From: Bradyrhizobium sp. CCBAU 051011
GTDB lineage: Bacteria > Pseudomonadota > Alphaproteobacteria > Rhizobiales > Xanthobacteraceae
NCBI RefSeq assembly: GCF_009930815.1
Contig: NZ_CP022222.1
Span: 5,622,501 to 5,686,500 of the forward strand
DNA: 64,000 nt
Direction: 5' to 3'
The position numbers and the translations under genes are program-made. Below the pieces are notes generated by a model. That model saw nothing but the letters and a program-made list of their open reading frames with translations. It ran no database searches and was not told the DNA's origin. Of the stretch, positions 45,529-53,445 are shown piece by piece (position 1 is the stretch's first letter; each line of letters starts with the position of its first letter).

Positions 45529-46869
45529 ATGACAGACGAAATGCACGCCATGGTCCTGCTGGCGCCCGGCGCGCCGCTTCGGTTTGAGCCGCGGGAGGAT
45601 CCGGCACCCGGGCCTGGCGACTTGCGCATCCACGTCAGCGCCTGCGGCGTGTGCCGGACCGATCTGCACGTCGTTGACGGAGAATTGCCCGATATCGCCT
45701 ATCCGATCGTTCCCGGCCATGAGGTGGTCGGCCGGGTGGATGCGCTTGGCCCCGGCGTCACGTCCCTTCGAATTGGCGAGCGCGTCGGCGTTCCCTGGCT
45801 CGGTTACACCTGCGGCGAATGTCCCTATTGCAGTAGCGGCCGGGAGAATCTTTGCGACCGGCCGCGCTTCACTGGCTACACGCGCGACGGCGGCTTTGCC
45901 ACGCATTTCGTCGCAGACGCCCGCTATTGCTTTCCGCTCGGCGAAGCCGACGACGACATCGCGATCGCACCGCTGCTTTGCGCGGGCCTGATCGGCTGGC
46001 GCTCGCTGGTCATGGCGGGGGACGGAAAGCATCTCGGCATCTTCGGCTTCGGCGCAGCCGGGCATATCATCGCGCAGGTGGCCCGCTGGCAGGGGCGCTC
46101 GGTCTACGCATTCACGCGCGCGGGCGATGTTGAGGCCCAGCGTCTTGCGAAATCGCTCGGTGTGGATTGGGCCGGAGGGTCGGAAGACCGGCTGCCGGTT
46201 CCGCTCGACGCGGCCATCATCTACGCGCCGGTCGGTGCTCTCGTGCCGTTGGCGTTGCGTGCCGTGCGAAAGGGCGGGCGGGTGGTCTGCGCCGGCATTC
46301 ATATGTCGGATATTCCTTCGTTCCCTTACCGCATCCTCTGGGAGGAACGGCAGTTGCTTTCGGTCGCCAACCTCACACGCAAGGACGGAACGGAGTTTTT
46401 CAAGGTCGCCGCGCAGGCCGGCATCAGGACGCATACGACCGCGTTCCCGTTGCGGGAGGCGAACGAGGTGCTGACCAGGCTGCGCGCCGGGCAGATGACC
46501 GGCGCTGCTGCTGCAGCCATGACCGCGCAACGCCCAGTCAATACGGCCGCACTCGATGAGTCTGAGCCGCAAGAGCGGGTGCTCGCCTTCCTCGATGGTT
46601 CGTGCTTCGGCGCGGCGAATGGCGGCAAGCGCATCGACACCCATGCTTCGATGGTTTTTCTTGGGGGCGACCGGACATTGAAGATCAAGCGCGCCGTTCG
46701 GCTGCCGTTCCTCGACTATTCGACGCTCGAGAAACGCAAGCGCGCCTGCGAGGAGAAACTGAAGGTCAACGCCGGCAACGCCCCGGAGCTCTACCGGCGC
46801 GTTGTCGCCATTACCCGCAATTCCGACGGCGCGCTTGAAATCGGTGGCGCCGGGACCCCTGTCGAGTAG
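45529..46869 (+). CDS. Zinc-dependent alcohol dehydrogenase, fused in frame to an APH-type N-terminus
   Basis: Residues 1-330 are a complete medium-chain dehydrogenase: catalytic Cys in SACGVCRTDLH, PGHEVVGRV, structural zinc cysteines CGECPYCSSGRENLC, and nucleotide-binding IFGFGAAGHIIAQVA. Instead of stopping near 46522 the frame runs through a GCTGCTGCTG repeat into MTAQRPVNTAALDESEPQ. That is the start of the downstream phosphotransferase/ATPase gene. The likely ancestral layout was a TGA overlapping that ATG (46519-46522), lost by a small indel in the repeat. The dehydrogenase part should still fold. Start is ATG 45529 or 45541. Confidence 0.85.
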   Translation: MTDEMHAMVLLAPGAPLRFEPREDPAPGPGDLRIHVSACGVCRTDLHVVDGELPDIAYPIVPGHEVVGRVDALGPGVTSLRIGERVGVPWLGYTCGECPYCSSGRENLCDRPRFTGYTRDGGFATHFVADARYCFPLGEADDDIAIAPLLCAGLIGWRSLVMAGDGKHLGIFGFGAAGHIIAQVARWQGRSVYAFTRAGDVEAQRLAKSLGVDWAGGSEDRLPVPLDAAIIYAPVGALVPLALRAVRKGGRVVCAGIHMSDIPSFPYRILWEERQLLSVANLTRKDGTEFFKVAAQAGIRTHTTAFPLREANEVLTRLRAGQMTGAAAAAMTAQRPVNTAALDESEPQERVLAFLDGSCFGAANGGKRIDTHASMVFLGGDRTLKIKRAVRLPFLDYSTLEKRKRACEEKLKVNAGNAPELYRRVVAITRNSDGALEIGGAGTPVE

Positions 46870-47956
46870 GCAGTTGAAATGACACGGTTCGATGAGGAGC
46901 GGGCGCTTGACCGTGTCGCTGCGTCGGAGACGATCAATCCATCCCTTGCAATGGCCGTTGCCGATGCGATCCTGCGGTCCCACGACAACGCACCGCCCGC
47001 CGACGGCGAGTCCTGGATCGCCTCCATTCCCCCCATCATCGCACCCAACACCGCAAAGTTTCGCAATGTGCTCGGACTTGACGCCGCGGCCATCGATCGG
47101 CTCGACGCCGCCAGCCGCGATCTTGCAACGACGCTGCTACCGCTGCTTGGTCGGCGCGCCGCTCAGGGGTTTGTTCGGCGTTGTCATGGCGATCTCCATC
47201 TGGCCAACATCGTGCTGGTGGACGGCCGGCCGCTGCTGTTCGATGCCATCGAATTTGATGCTGTTATCGCGACCACGCGCGTTTACGCTGATGGATCTCG
47301 TCCATTTCAATCAGGGCGTGGCGGCAAACGCGGTGTTCAATCGCTACCTTGCGGTTGCAAAGGTTGAAGATATAGATGGCCTCGAGCTGTTGCCGTTGTT
47401 CCTGTCGGTGAGGGCGGCGATCCGCGCCCATGTGCTGTTCATGAAGAGCGAGCATGCCGAGGATGGCGAAGCGGTTTGGCAAGAGGCCAGGCGCTATTTC
47501 GACCTGGCCGGACGCCTCATCAAGCCGAAGGCGCCGATGTTGGTTGCGATCGGCGGCATGTCGGGGACTGGAAAGTCGGTTCTCGCGCGTGGGCTTGCAG
47601 GCTTGGTCGAGCCGCCGCCTTCGAATACCGCACAGCGTGTACTGGCCCAGGGCTGCTCGGTCGTGCTCGATGCTGCCTTCCTGCAGGAGGCAGAGCGGGC
47701 AGAGCCCGCCAGCCTGGCGCGCAAGCACGGCGCGCGCTTCGTTGGCCTGTTCCTGACTGCGGATCTGGCGGCCCGGCTGGCGCGGATCAAGCAACGCAAG
47801 AGCGATGCATCCGATGCAACCCGGGATGTCGTCTTGATGCAGGAGACCTTCACCATTGGTGCGGTGGATTGGCACATGGTCGATGCCTCGGGTACACCCG
47901 ACCAGTCGCTGCGTAGCGCGCGTGTTGTGCTAGAACCGGCTCCGGGCGAGGGCTGA
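46519..47956 (+). pseudogene. Bifunctional aminoglycoside-phosphotransferase-like / AAA P-loop protein, decayed
   Basis: N-terminal part (RVLAFLDGSCFGAANGGKRI, THASMVFLGGDRTLKIKRAV) is followed by a TAG at 46867 in the same frame, where a Trp is normal (GTPVE-stop-AVEMTRFDEE). The APH catalytic loop RRCHGDLHLANIVLVDG is next. Near 47275 a deletion plus frameshift joins DAVIATTRVYA to LMDLVHFNQG. The P-loop GGMSGTGKSVLARGLAG is present, but about 40 residues are missing between VEPPP and NTAQRVLAQG. Four independent lesions: dead. Intact relatives form a two-domain protein of about 500 aa. Confidence 0.82.
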
Positions 47957-48063
47957 CGATGGCAGCATCCACCGAAGGTTGCCGCAGGCATATCATGACT
48001 TCAAGCAGGCCGGAGCACGTTGACGCCGCCATTCGCAGGGCTGCCGGACGACATTACCCGGGT

Positions 48064-48077
48064 TTGATGCGCATCAA
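48064..48077. promoter_or_regulatory. Perfect FixK/FNR box of the universal stress protein
   Basis: TTGATGCGCATCAA is fully palindromic, 80 nt upstream of the start at 48158. Confidence 0.7.
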
Positions 48078-48157
48078 CTTCGACCGTGCACTCGTCGGTT
48101 ACGCTGCAAGTAGAAACCGAGGGCCGAGCGTCTTCGCGAATGTTTGGTAGAACGGCG

Positions 48158-48991
48158 ATGTTCAGGAACATTCTGGTTCATATTCCCTCGGAGCGTCCGG
48201 TCAGACCGGTGATTGAGGTCGCCGTCGCGCTGGCGATGGCGCGCCGGTCGCGTCTCGATGCGGTGGCCATTGGCTATGAATCGATGGGCGGCGTCGGAAT
48301 GTTGGTGGGGAGCGGTGGAGCCGCCATTGCTGCCGCAGTGGGGGCCGAGCAGGCGCGTGCCCAGGAAAGGGCCGACGCGGCGATTTCCGTTTTCGAGGTC
48401 GAGGCCAAGCTGGCCGAAATTGCCTACGACGTCAGGAGCTTGACGGCGATTCCGGCCGAAGCCGGAGAAGCCATCGGAGTGCTTGCGCGGCTTTACGACA
48501 TGACCATCGTGCTCCAGCCCGACTCGTCGAAGTCCAACTACGACAATGACATTCCGCAGGCGATCTTGTTCAATTCCGGCGGACCGATGTTGATGATTCC
48601 CCACATCCACAAGGGGCCGCTCGACACGCACCACGTCGGGATCGCCTGGGACGGCAGCCGTCTGGCCGCTCGTGCGTTGCGCGATGCGATGCCGTTTCTG
48701 ATGGGCGCGAAGGCGGTGACCGTGATTGCGGTTAACGAGGAAGCGGGCGAGGCATCCTCGGACCAACTCGTTGGCCATCTGAGCAGGCGTGGCATCGCAG
48801 CGAGGGTCCAACGGCTGGCCACGGAACGCGGCGATGTTCAAGCAGCCATTCTATCGATCGCAGCCGAAGGCAATATGGGCCTGCTCGTGATGGGTGGATA
48901 CGGCCATTCGCGATTGCAGGAGCGAATTCTCGGCGGCGTCACACGGCGCATGTTCGAATCGATGACGGTGCCAGTTTTGATGTCGCACTGA
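48158..48991 (+). CDS. Universal stress protein
   Basis: 277 residues from the ATG at 48158 ([20 protein letters not shown]); the frame is open upstream, but homology to the protein at 39339 starts here. Contains [20 protein letters not shown] and the C-terminal nucleotide loop [21 protein letters not shown] perfect FixK/FNR box lies 80 nt upstream. Probable role in energy-limited survival. Confidence 0.9.
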   Translation: MFRNILVHIPSERPVRPVIEVAVALAMARRSRLDAVAIGYESMGGVGMLVGSGGAAIAAAVGAEQARAQERADAAISVFEVEAKLAEIAYDVRSLTAIPAEAGEAIGVLARLYDMTIVLQPDSSKSNYDNDIPQAILFNSGGPMLMIPHIHKGPLDTHHVGIAWDGSRLAARALRDAMPFLMGAKAVTVIAVNEEAGEASSDQLVGHLSRRGIAARVQRLATERGDVQAAILSIAAEGNMGLLVMGGYGHSRLQERILGGVTRRMFESMTVPVLMSH

Positions 48992-48999
48992 GGTGATTT

Positions 49000-49178
49000 C
49001 GATTCGGTTTTGCCTCACCTGGATCAACCGCTCGGGCGTGGCGTGAAGACTGACGACCAGTGGCTTTTTCAATGTCTCCAGCTGGTGCGGCAGCGGAATG
49101 CCCGGCACCAGTGGCACATTCGCAGTACGGACGCCGCGGTTGGCAAGATAGATCGAGGTCGGCGTCTTCGAGGTGACC
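49000..49178 (-). pseudogene. Internal fragment of the PEP synthase/PPDK regulatory protein gene
   Basis: The leftward frame reads [20 protein letters not shown] then [20 protein letters not shown] and [16 protein letters not shown]. This is the central part of the DUF299 bifunctional kinase/phosphorylase that regulates pyruvate phosphate dikinase or PEP synthase. Neither end of the gene is present. It is an isolated scrap between a USP gene and a small ORF. Confidence 0.75.
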
Positions 49179-49200
49179 GTTCCTTGATAAAGAGAAAAAT

Positions 49201-49575
49201 ATGACCGTACACAACCACGCCGTGGTCTGGGTCGATCACCGCGTCGCTAAGGGCCTGGAGGCCGTCGACGAGCGAACCATTCATGCCGACCTGGCAACGT
49301 CACATCTGCATCATAAGGCCAACACGATCGGCTCCGGCAAGGTCGAGGACGATCCGACCTTCCTTCCGCGCATCGATGAGGCGCTGGAACATTGCGAGGC
49401 GGTCCTTGTCGTGGGTCCCGGAAACGAGAAGACGCTGCTGCTGAAACATCTGAAGGAGAGCCGTCGTGCCCCGGGGGATCGCGACGTTCGCGCCGAGCCC
49501 TGCGATCATCCGACCGACCGCGAAATCGTCGCGCTCGGGCGGCGTCACTTCCATCTCGGCGAGCCCGTGCGTTGA
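49201..49575 (+). CDS. eRF1-domain-like small protein
   Basis: 124 residues. [20 protein letters not shown], then [39 protein letters not shown] and [18 protein letters not shown] match a family annotated in this group as translational-machinery or eRF1 domain-like. It is slightly shorter than usual, and the segment between VAKGLEAV and ATSHLHHK looks altered, so it may be damaged. GATAAAGAG lies before the ATG. Function unknown. Confidence 0.65.
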   Translation: MTVHNHAVVWVDHRVAKGLEAVDERTIHADLATSHLHHKANTIGSGKVEDDPTFLPRIDEALEHCEAVLVVGPGNEKTLLLKHLKESRRAPGDRDVRAEPCDHPTDREIVALGRRHFHLGEPVR

Positions 49576-49612
49576 AATCGGGCGCCGGGCTGACCGGCCG
49601 CAATCTGGCAGT

Positions 49613-49626
49613 TTGATGCATCTCAA
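49613..49626. promoter_or_regulatory. FixK/FNR-type box of phasin-phaC
   Basis: TTGATGCATCTCAA fits TTGA-N6-TCAA, 62 nt upstream of the phasin start at 49689. Confidence 0.6.
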
Positions 49627-49688
49627 TGCGCGCCCGATGGCTGTCGGTATCGTTTTGCCGGAACCCCAGATATCGGAGAGGGATTGTC

Positions 49689-50051
49689 ATGGCAGGGCTG
49701 TCTGAACGGGCCGTATCGGATTCCTCCCAATCGGCCGCCAATGCGGAGGCGGAAGCCTCCAAATTGAACCAGAGTGCACTGGAGTTCATGTTCGGCGCGC
49801 AAAGGATTATGTTTGAGGAATTCGTTTTCTTCACCGACGAGGTGCTGGAGCGAACTCGTACCGAAATGCATCTTTTCACGGAGTTCGTGGCGAAGATGGC
49901 GGGCGCCCATTCCGTCAAGGACGTCAAGACGATGTGTCAGGAATGCGGGCAGCATCAGCTCGACTTCCTTCGCCGCGACTCCGAACGGCTGTTCAGGCAT
50001 GGCGAGCGGATGATCGCCACCACTTCGAACTTAATCAGCGGTCGCCGTTGA
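49689..50051 (+). CDS. Phasin-family protein
   Basis: 120 residues, all helical, with the phasin-like pattern SALEFMFGAQRIMFEEFVFF then TDEVLERTRTEMHLFTEFVA. Phasins coat polyhydroxyalkanoate granules. Starts at 49689; the open frame upstream reads through the FixK-type box. phaC follows 18 nt later, so they form an operon. Confidence 0.8.
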   Translation: MAGLSERAVSDSSQSAANAEAEASKLNQSALEFMFGAQRIMFEEFVFFTDEVLERTRTEMHLFTEFVAKMAGAHSVKDVKTMCQECGQHQLDFLRRDSERLFRHGERMIATTSNLISGRR

Positions 50052-50069
50052 ACTGATCGGCTAAATACC

Positions 50070-51923
50070 ATGCAGCCGAAATCAACACTGCCAATGGCGG
50101 AAGTGACCATCTTGCCGCTTCGTGCCCGTTCCGCGGACCAGGGTGGCTATCGGCAGTCAGCCGTGCCGGCCGAACAGCCAGTTGCGCCGGTAACGCAAGG
50201 AACGAACGGCGAAACATATCAGGCCGATCGCGCCCTTCATGCGATGCTGGCGCGCATGAGCGGCGGCATTTCGCCAGCAGCGCTGCTGCTGGCCTATGCG
50301 GACTGGCTTTCGCATCTCGCCTGGTCGCCGCAGCGACAGATCGAGATTTCGCAGGATGCGCTGGTCGAAGCGAAGCGGTTTCTTGAAGCCGTACAACACT
50401 TCTATTCGCCCGGGCAGGGACCGTGGTCGCTGATCAGGCCGCCAGCGCAGGACAGGCGCTTCGATCGGCCGGAGTGGGAACATCCACCATTCAATCTGAT
50501 GGCGCAGGCGTTTCTCCTGGGCCAACAATGGTGGCACAACGCCACCACGGGCGTGCGCGGCGTGGCGAAGCAGAACGAAGCGATCGTCGAATTTTCGGTC
50601 CGGCAGATGCTGGACGTGCTGTCGCCCTCCAATTTTGCCGCGACCAATCCGGAAGTGCTGCGGAAATCGTTCGAGAGCGGCGGCAAGAACTTCGTGCGAG
50701 GCTGGCATAATTTCTGCACCGACTGGATGAGCCTGGCGTCCGCGGGTCTTGGACCTGTCAAAACCGGCGATTTCGTTGTCGGCGAAACAGTCGCGACGTC
50801 GCGCGGCAAGGTGGTGTTCAGCAACGAATTAGTCGAGCTTATCCAGTATTGTCCGACCACCGGCAAGGTGCATCCGGAACCGATCTTGATCGTGCCGGCC
50901 TGGATCATGAAGTACTACATTCTCGATCTGTCGCCGCAGAACTCACTGGTGAAGTATCTCACCGGCGAAGGCTTCACCGTCTTCATGATCTCGTGGCGCA
51001 ATCCGGACGCGGCCGACCGTGAGGTCGCCTTCGATGACTATCGAAAGCTCGGCGTCAAGGCCGCGCTCGACACGATCGGCGATATCGTGCCCGATCGCCA
51101 GGTTCATGCGCTCGGCTATTGCCTGGGTGGAACGCTGTTGTCGATATCGGCCGCGACCATGGCGCGTGACGGCGACGACCGCCTGAAGTCGATCAGCTTG
51201 CTTGCCGCGCAAACGGATTTCACCGAGGCCGGCGAGTTGACCCTGTTCATCAACGAAAGCCAGGTCGCGTTCCTCGAAGACATGATGTGGGAGCGCGGCG
51301 TTCTCGATACCACGCAGATGGCGGGCGCATTCCAGCTGCTGCGTTCCAACGATCTGATCTGGTCGCGACTCACCCGTGACTATTTGATGGGAGAGCGGGC
51401 GATGCCCAGCGATCTGATGGCCTGGAATGCGGATGCCACCCGTCTGCCTTACCGGATGCATTCGGAGTATCTGCGCAAGCTGTTCCTCAACAATGATCTT
51501 GCCGGGGGACGATATCTTGTCGAGGGAAAGCCGATCTCGCTTTCGGACATTCGCACGCCAATGTTCGTGGTAGGCACCCTTCGCGATCACGTCGCGCCGT
51601 GGAAGTCCGTCTACAAGATCCACTACCAGGTCGATGCCGACGTGACCTTCCTTCTTACCAGCGGCGGCCATAATGGGGGAATCGTGGCGCCTCCCGGCGA
51701 ACACGGTCACAGCTATCGGGTCAAGACTGAAGTGGCGGACGCGACCTATACCGGCCCCGACGAATGGCTGAAGACTGTGCCGCTGGTTGAAGGATCGTGG
51801 TGGCCGGCATGGACGAAGTGGCTGGCAGCGCGATCCAGCGAGCCATCTGAGCCGCCGGGCATGGGCACAAAATCGGACGAGAGCGATCTGCCCGATGCGC
51901 CGGGCGACTACGTTCTTCACTAA
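50070..51923 (+). CDS. phaC: Poly(3-hydroxyalkanoate) synthase, class I type
   Basis: 617 residues; polymerises hydroxyacyl-CoA. An N-terminal PhaC domain is followed by the alpha/beta-hydrolase core. The catalytic Cys replaces Ser in the lipase-like box GYCLGGTLL (about residue 351), Asp is in TLRDHVAPWKS (about 505) and His in SGGHNGGIV (about 533). Other family marks: VPAWIMKYYILDLSPQNSLV and FMISWRNPD. In operon with the phasin under a FixK-type box, which suits carbon storage when oxygen limits respiration. Confidence 0.93.
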   Translation: MQPKSTLPMAEVTILPLRARSADQGGYRQSAVPAEQPVAPVTQGTNGETYQADRALHAMLARMSGGISPAALLLAYADWLSHLAWSPQRQIEISQDALVEAKRFLEAVQHFYSPGQGPWSLIRPPAQDRRFDRPEWEHPPFNLMAQAFLLGQQWWHNATTGVRGVAKQNEAIVEFSVRQMLDVLSPSNFAATNPEVLRKSFESGGKNFVRGWHNFCTDWMSLASAGLGPVKTGDFVVGETVATSRGKVVFSNELVELIQYCPTTGKVHPEPILIVPAWIMKYYILDLSPQNSLVKYLTGEGFTVFMISWRNPDAADREVAFDDYRKLGVKAALDTIGDIVPDRQVHALGYCLGGTLLSISAATMARDGDDRLKSISLLAAQTDFTEAGELTLFINESQVAFLEDMMWERGVLDTTQMAGAFQLLRSNDLIWSRLTRDYLMGERAMPSDLMAWNADATRLPYRMHSEYLRKLFLNNDLAGGRYLVEGKPISLSDIRTPMFVVGTLRDHVAPWKSVYKIHYQVDADVTFLLTSGGHNGGIVAPPGEHGHSYRVKTEVADATYTGPDEWLKTVPLVEGSWWPAWTKWLAARSSEPSEPPGMGTKSDESDLPDAPGDYVLH

Positions 51924-52050
51924 TTCCCCGAAGCCACCGATTGAGACCAGATTTGTCATCGGTCCGAGACTGTGCCGGGTTATCTTGCCGCGGTGGCAAC
52001 ACATTGCGTGGGACACCTTCACAGGGCCCGCGATCTGCCGGGTACTGAAC

Positions 52051-52469
52051 ACCGATGTCACCTATCGCCTGAGAAACCTGCTTGCACCGCGTTCAGTCGC
52101 GCTGATCCGAGCCAGTCCGCGGCATGGCTCGGTCGGCCGCGCCATCCTCAACAATAATCGCAAGGCCCAGTTCAAAGGCGAATTCGGCCGTCGTGATCGG
52201 CCGCGTGGAGCGGAAGTTTCGCGGGGCGGGCCCAGCGAATTTCGCCGTGCGGTGAATATGCGATCCTGTTGCGGTCGGATCTCAAGGGCAGGGGACTTGG
52301 CTGGGCCCCGATGCAGTATCGAATATGCGAAATCGAGGGATTGAAGGCCATTTCCGGCGACGTGCTGGCCGAAAACACGGTCATGCTGGCGATGTGCCGC
52401 AGTCTGGGCTTCGAGGTGGAATCGGATCCGCTCGAGCACGACATCTGCAACGTCAGGCTGACGCTCTAG
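52051..52469 (+). pseudogene. Remnant of a Pat-type acyl-CoA ligase (NDP-forming)/GNAT protein
   Basis: RNLLAPRSVALIRASPRHGS then VGRAILNNNRKAQFKGEFG is the N-terminal CoA-binding domain. It breaks off, and after a short linker the sequence is the end of the C-terminal GNAT domain (LLRSDLKGRGLGWAPMQY, then GLKAISGDVLAENTVMLAMC) with a natural stop at 52469. In intact relatives about 700 residues separate these parts. Frames also shift between them. This enzyme class acetylates Acs in related bacteria, so its loss may free Acs from control (inference). Confidence 0.78.
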
Positions 52470-52523
52470 TTATTGCACGAGCGCCCGCCGTAGCCGCGCA
52501 CGGTCGACGGCGGCGGGATGCCC

Positions 52524-53363
52524 TTAATGCGAAAACAGGATCGGTAGCGGCGGTTTCGACAGCAGGCTCTTGGTGGCGCCGCCGAGGATGAACTCGCGCC
52601 ATCGCGAATGCCCATAGGCGCCCATCACGAGAACGTCGACCTGATGCGAAACGGTGTAGGCTTCGAGCACGTCGCCGATCCTTCGGCCGTTGGCATCGAC
52701 CTTGTCGAGCACCACGTCGATGCCGTGGCGCGCCATGTTTTTGGCCAGTGCTTCGGCGGAATGCCTGCTGTCCAGCTTCTTTTCGTTGGTGACGGTAACG
52801 ATCCGCACCTTCCTGGCCTTTTCGAGCAGCGGCATGGCATCGGAAACCGCGCGGGCCGCGGCGCGACTGAAATCCCAGGCGACGGCGACAGTCCCGAGTT
52901 CGAACGGGCGCGCCCGCGGACTCTCAGGCAGAACGAGGGTAGGCCGCCCCGATCCGAATATCACGGCTTCGGCGTACCACTGGTCGTAGCTTTCCGGCAC
53001 CGGCACCATGGTGAGGTCGCGAAGCCGCGCATGGTCTACCAGGAGATCCGGCACGGCGAAGGTCGGGCATTTTTCTAAATAGATTTCGTGCAGAATGCCG
53101 GCCTTGTTTGCGGCGGCGTCGAATGCCGCCAGCATGGCCCTGGTGCTGTTCCGGCTCTTTTCGGTTTCGCCCGCTATGATCCCGGGAATGTTGGCCGTCG
53201 AGCCGGAAAGGAAGTGCCCGGGCACTTCCACATGGACCTCGCAGGCCACCGCCGCCAGGTGAGCGCCGAAGGTTGCGGCGATCGCGACCGCATCCTCGGC
53301 AACCGAGGCCGGGGTGGGATCGGGATAACTCGTCAACGTCACCAGAATGTCCTTGAACGCCAT
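52524..53363 (-). CDS. Universal stress protein
   Basis: 279 residues from the ATG at 53363, with AAGGAGAG upstream. Opens MAFKDILVTLTSYPDPTPAS; the C-terminal nucleotide loop is MGAYGHSRWREFILGGATKS. It belongs to a different subgroup from the two proteins at 39339 and 48158. A FixK-type box lies 49 nt upstream. Confidence 0.9.
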   Translation of the reverse strand: MAFKDILVTLTSYPDPTPASVAEDAVAIAATFGAHLAAVACEVHVEVPGHFLSGSTANIPGIIAGETEKSRNSTRAMLAAFDAAANKAGILHEIYLEKCPTFAVPDLLVDHARLRDLTMVPVPESYDQWYAEAVIFGSGRPTLVLPESPRARPFELGTVAVAWDFSRAAARAVSDAMPLLEKARKVRIVTVTNEKKLDSRHSAEALAKNMARHGIDVVLDKVDANGRRIGDVLEAYTVSHQVDVLVMGAYGHSRWREFILGGATKSLLSKPPLPILFSH

Positions 53364-53412
53364 GGGGCTCTCCTTTTTCCGGAACAAATTAGCGTCCGGT
53401 CGGCTTGGGCGA

Positions 53413-53426
53413 TTGATCCATCGCAA
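53413..53426. promoter_or_regulatory. FixK-type box of the universal stress protein
   Basis: TTGATCCATCGCAA fits TTGA-N6-GCAA, 49 nt upstream of 53363. Confidence 0.5.
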
Positions 53427-53445
53427 GCGGCAGGATTTGCCAGCT

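Noticed and set aside
45418..46983. 521-residue ORF on the minus strand
   Set aside because: Antisense to the alcohol dehydrogenase and phosphotransferase regions; composition is the shadow of high-GC coding on the plus strand and no family motif is present.
50943..52061. 372-residue minus-strand ORF
   Set aside because: Antisense shadow of phaC, which has all catalytic residues.
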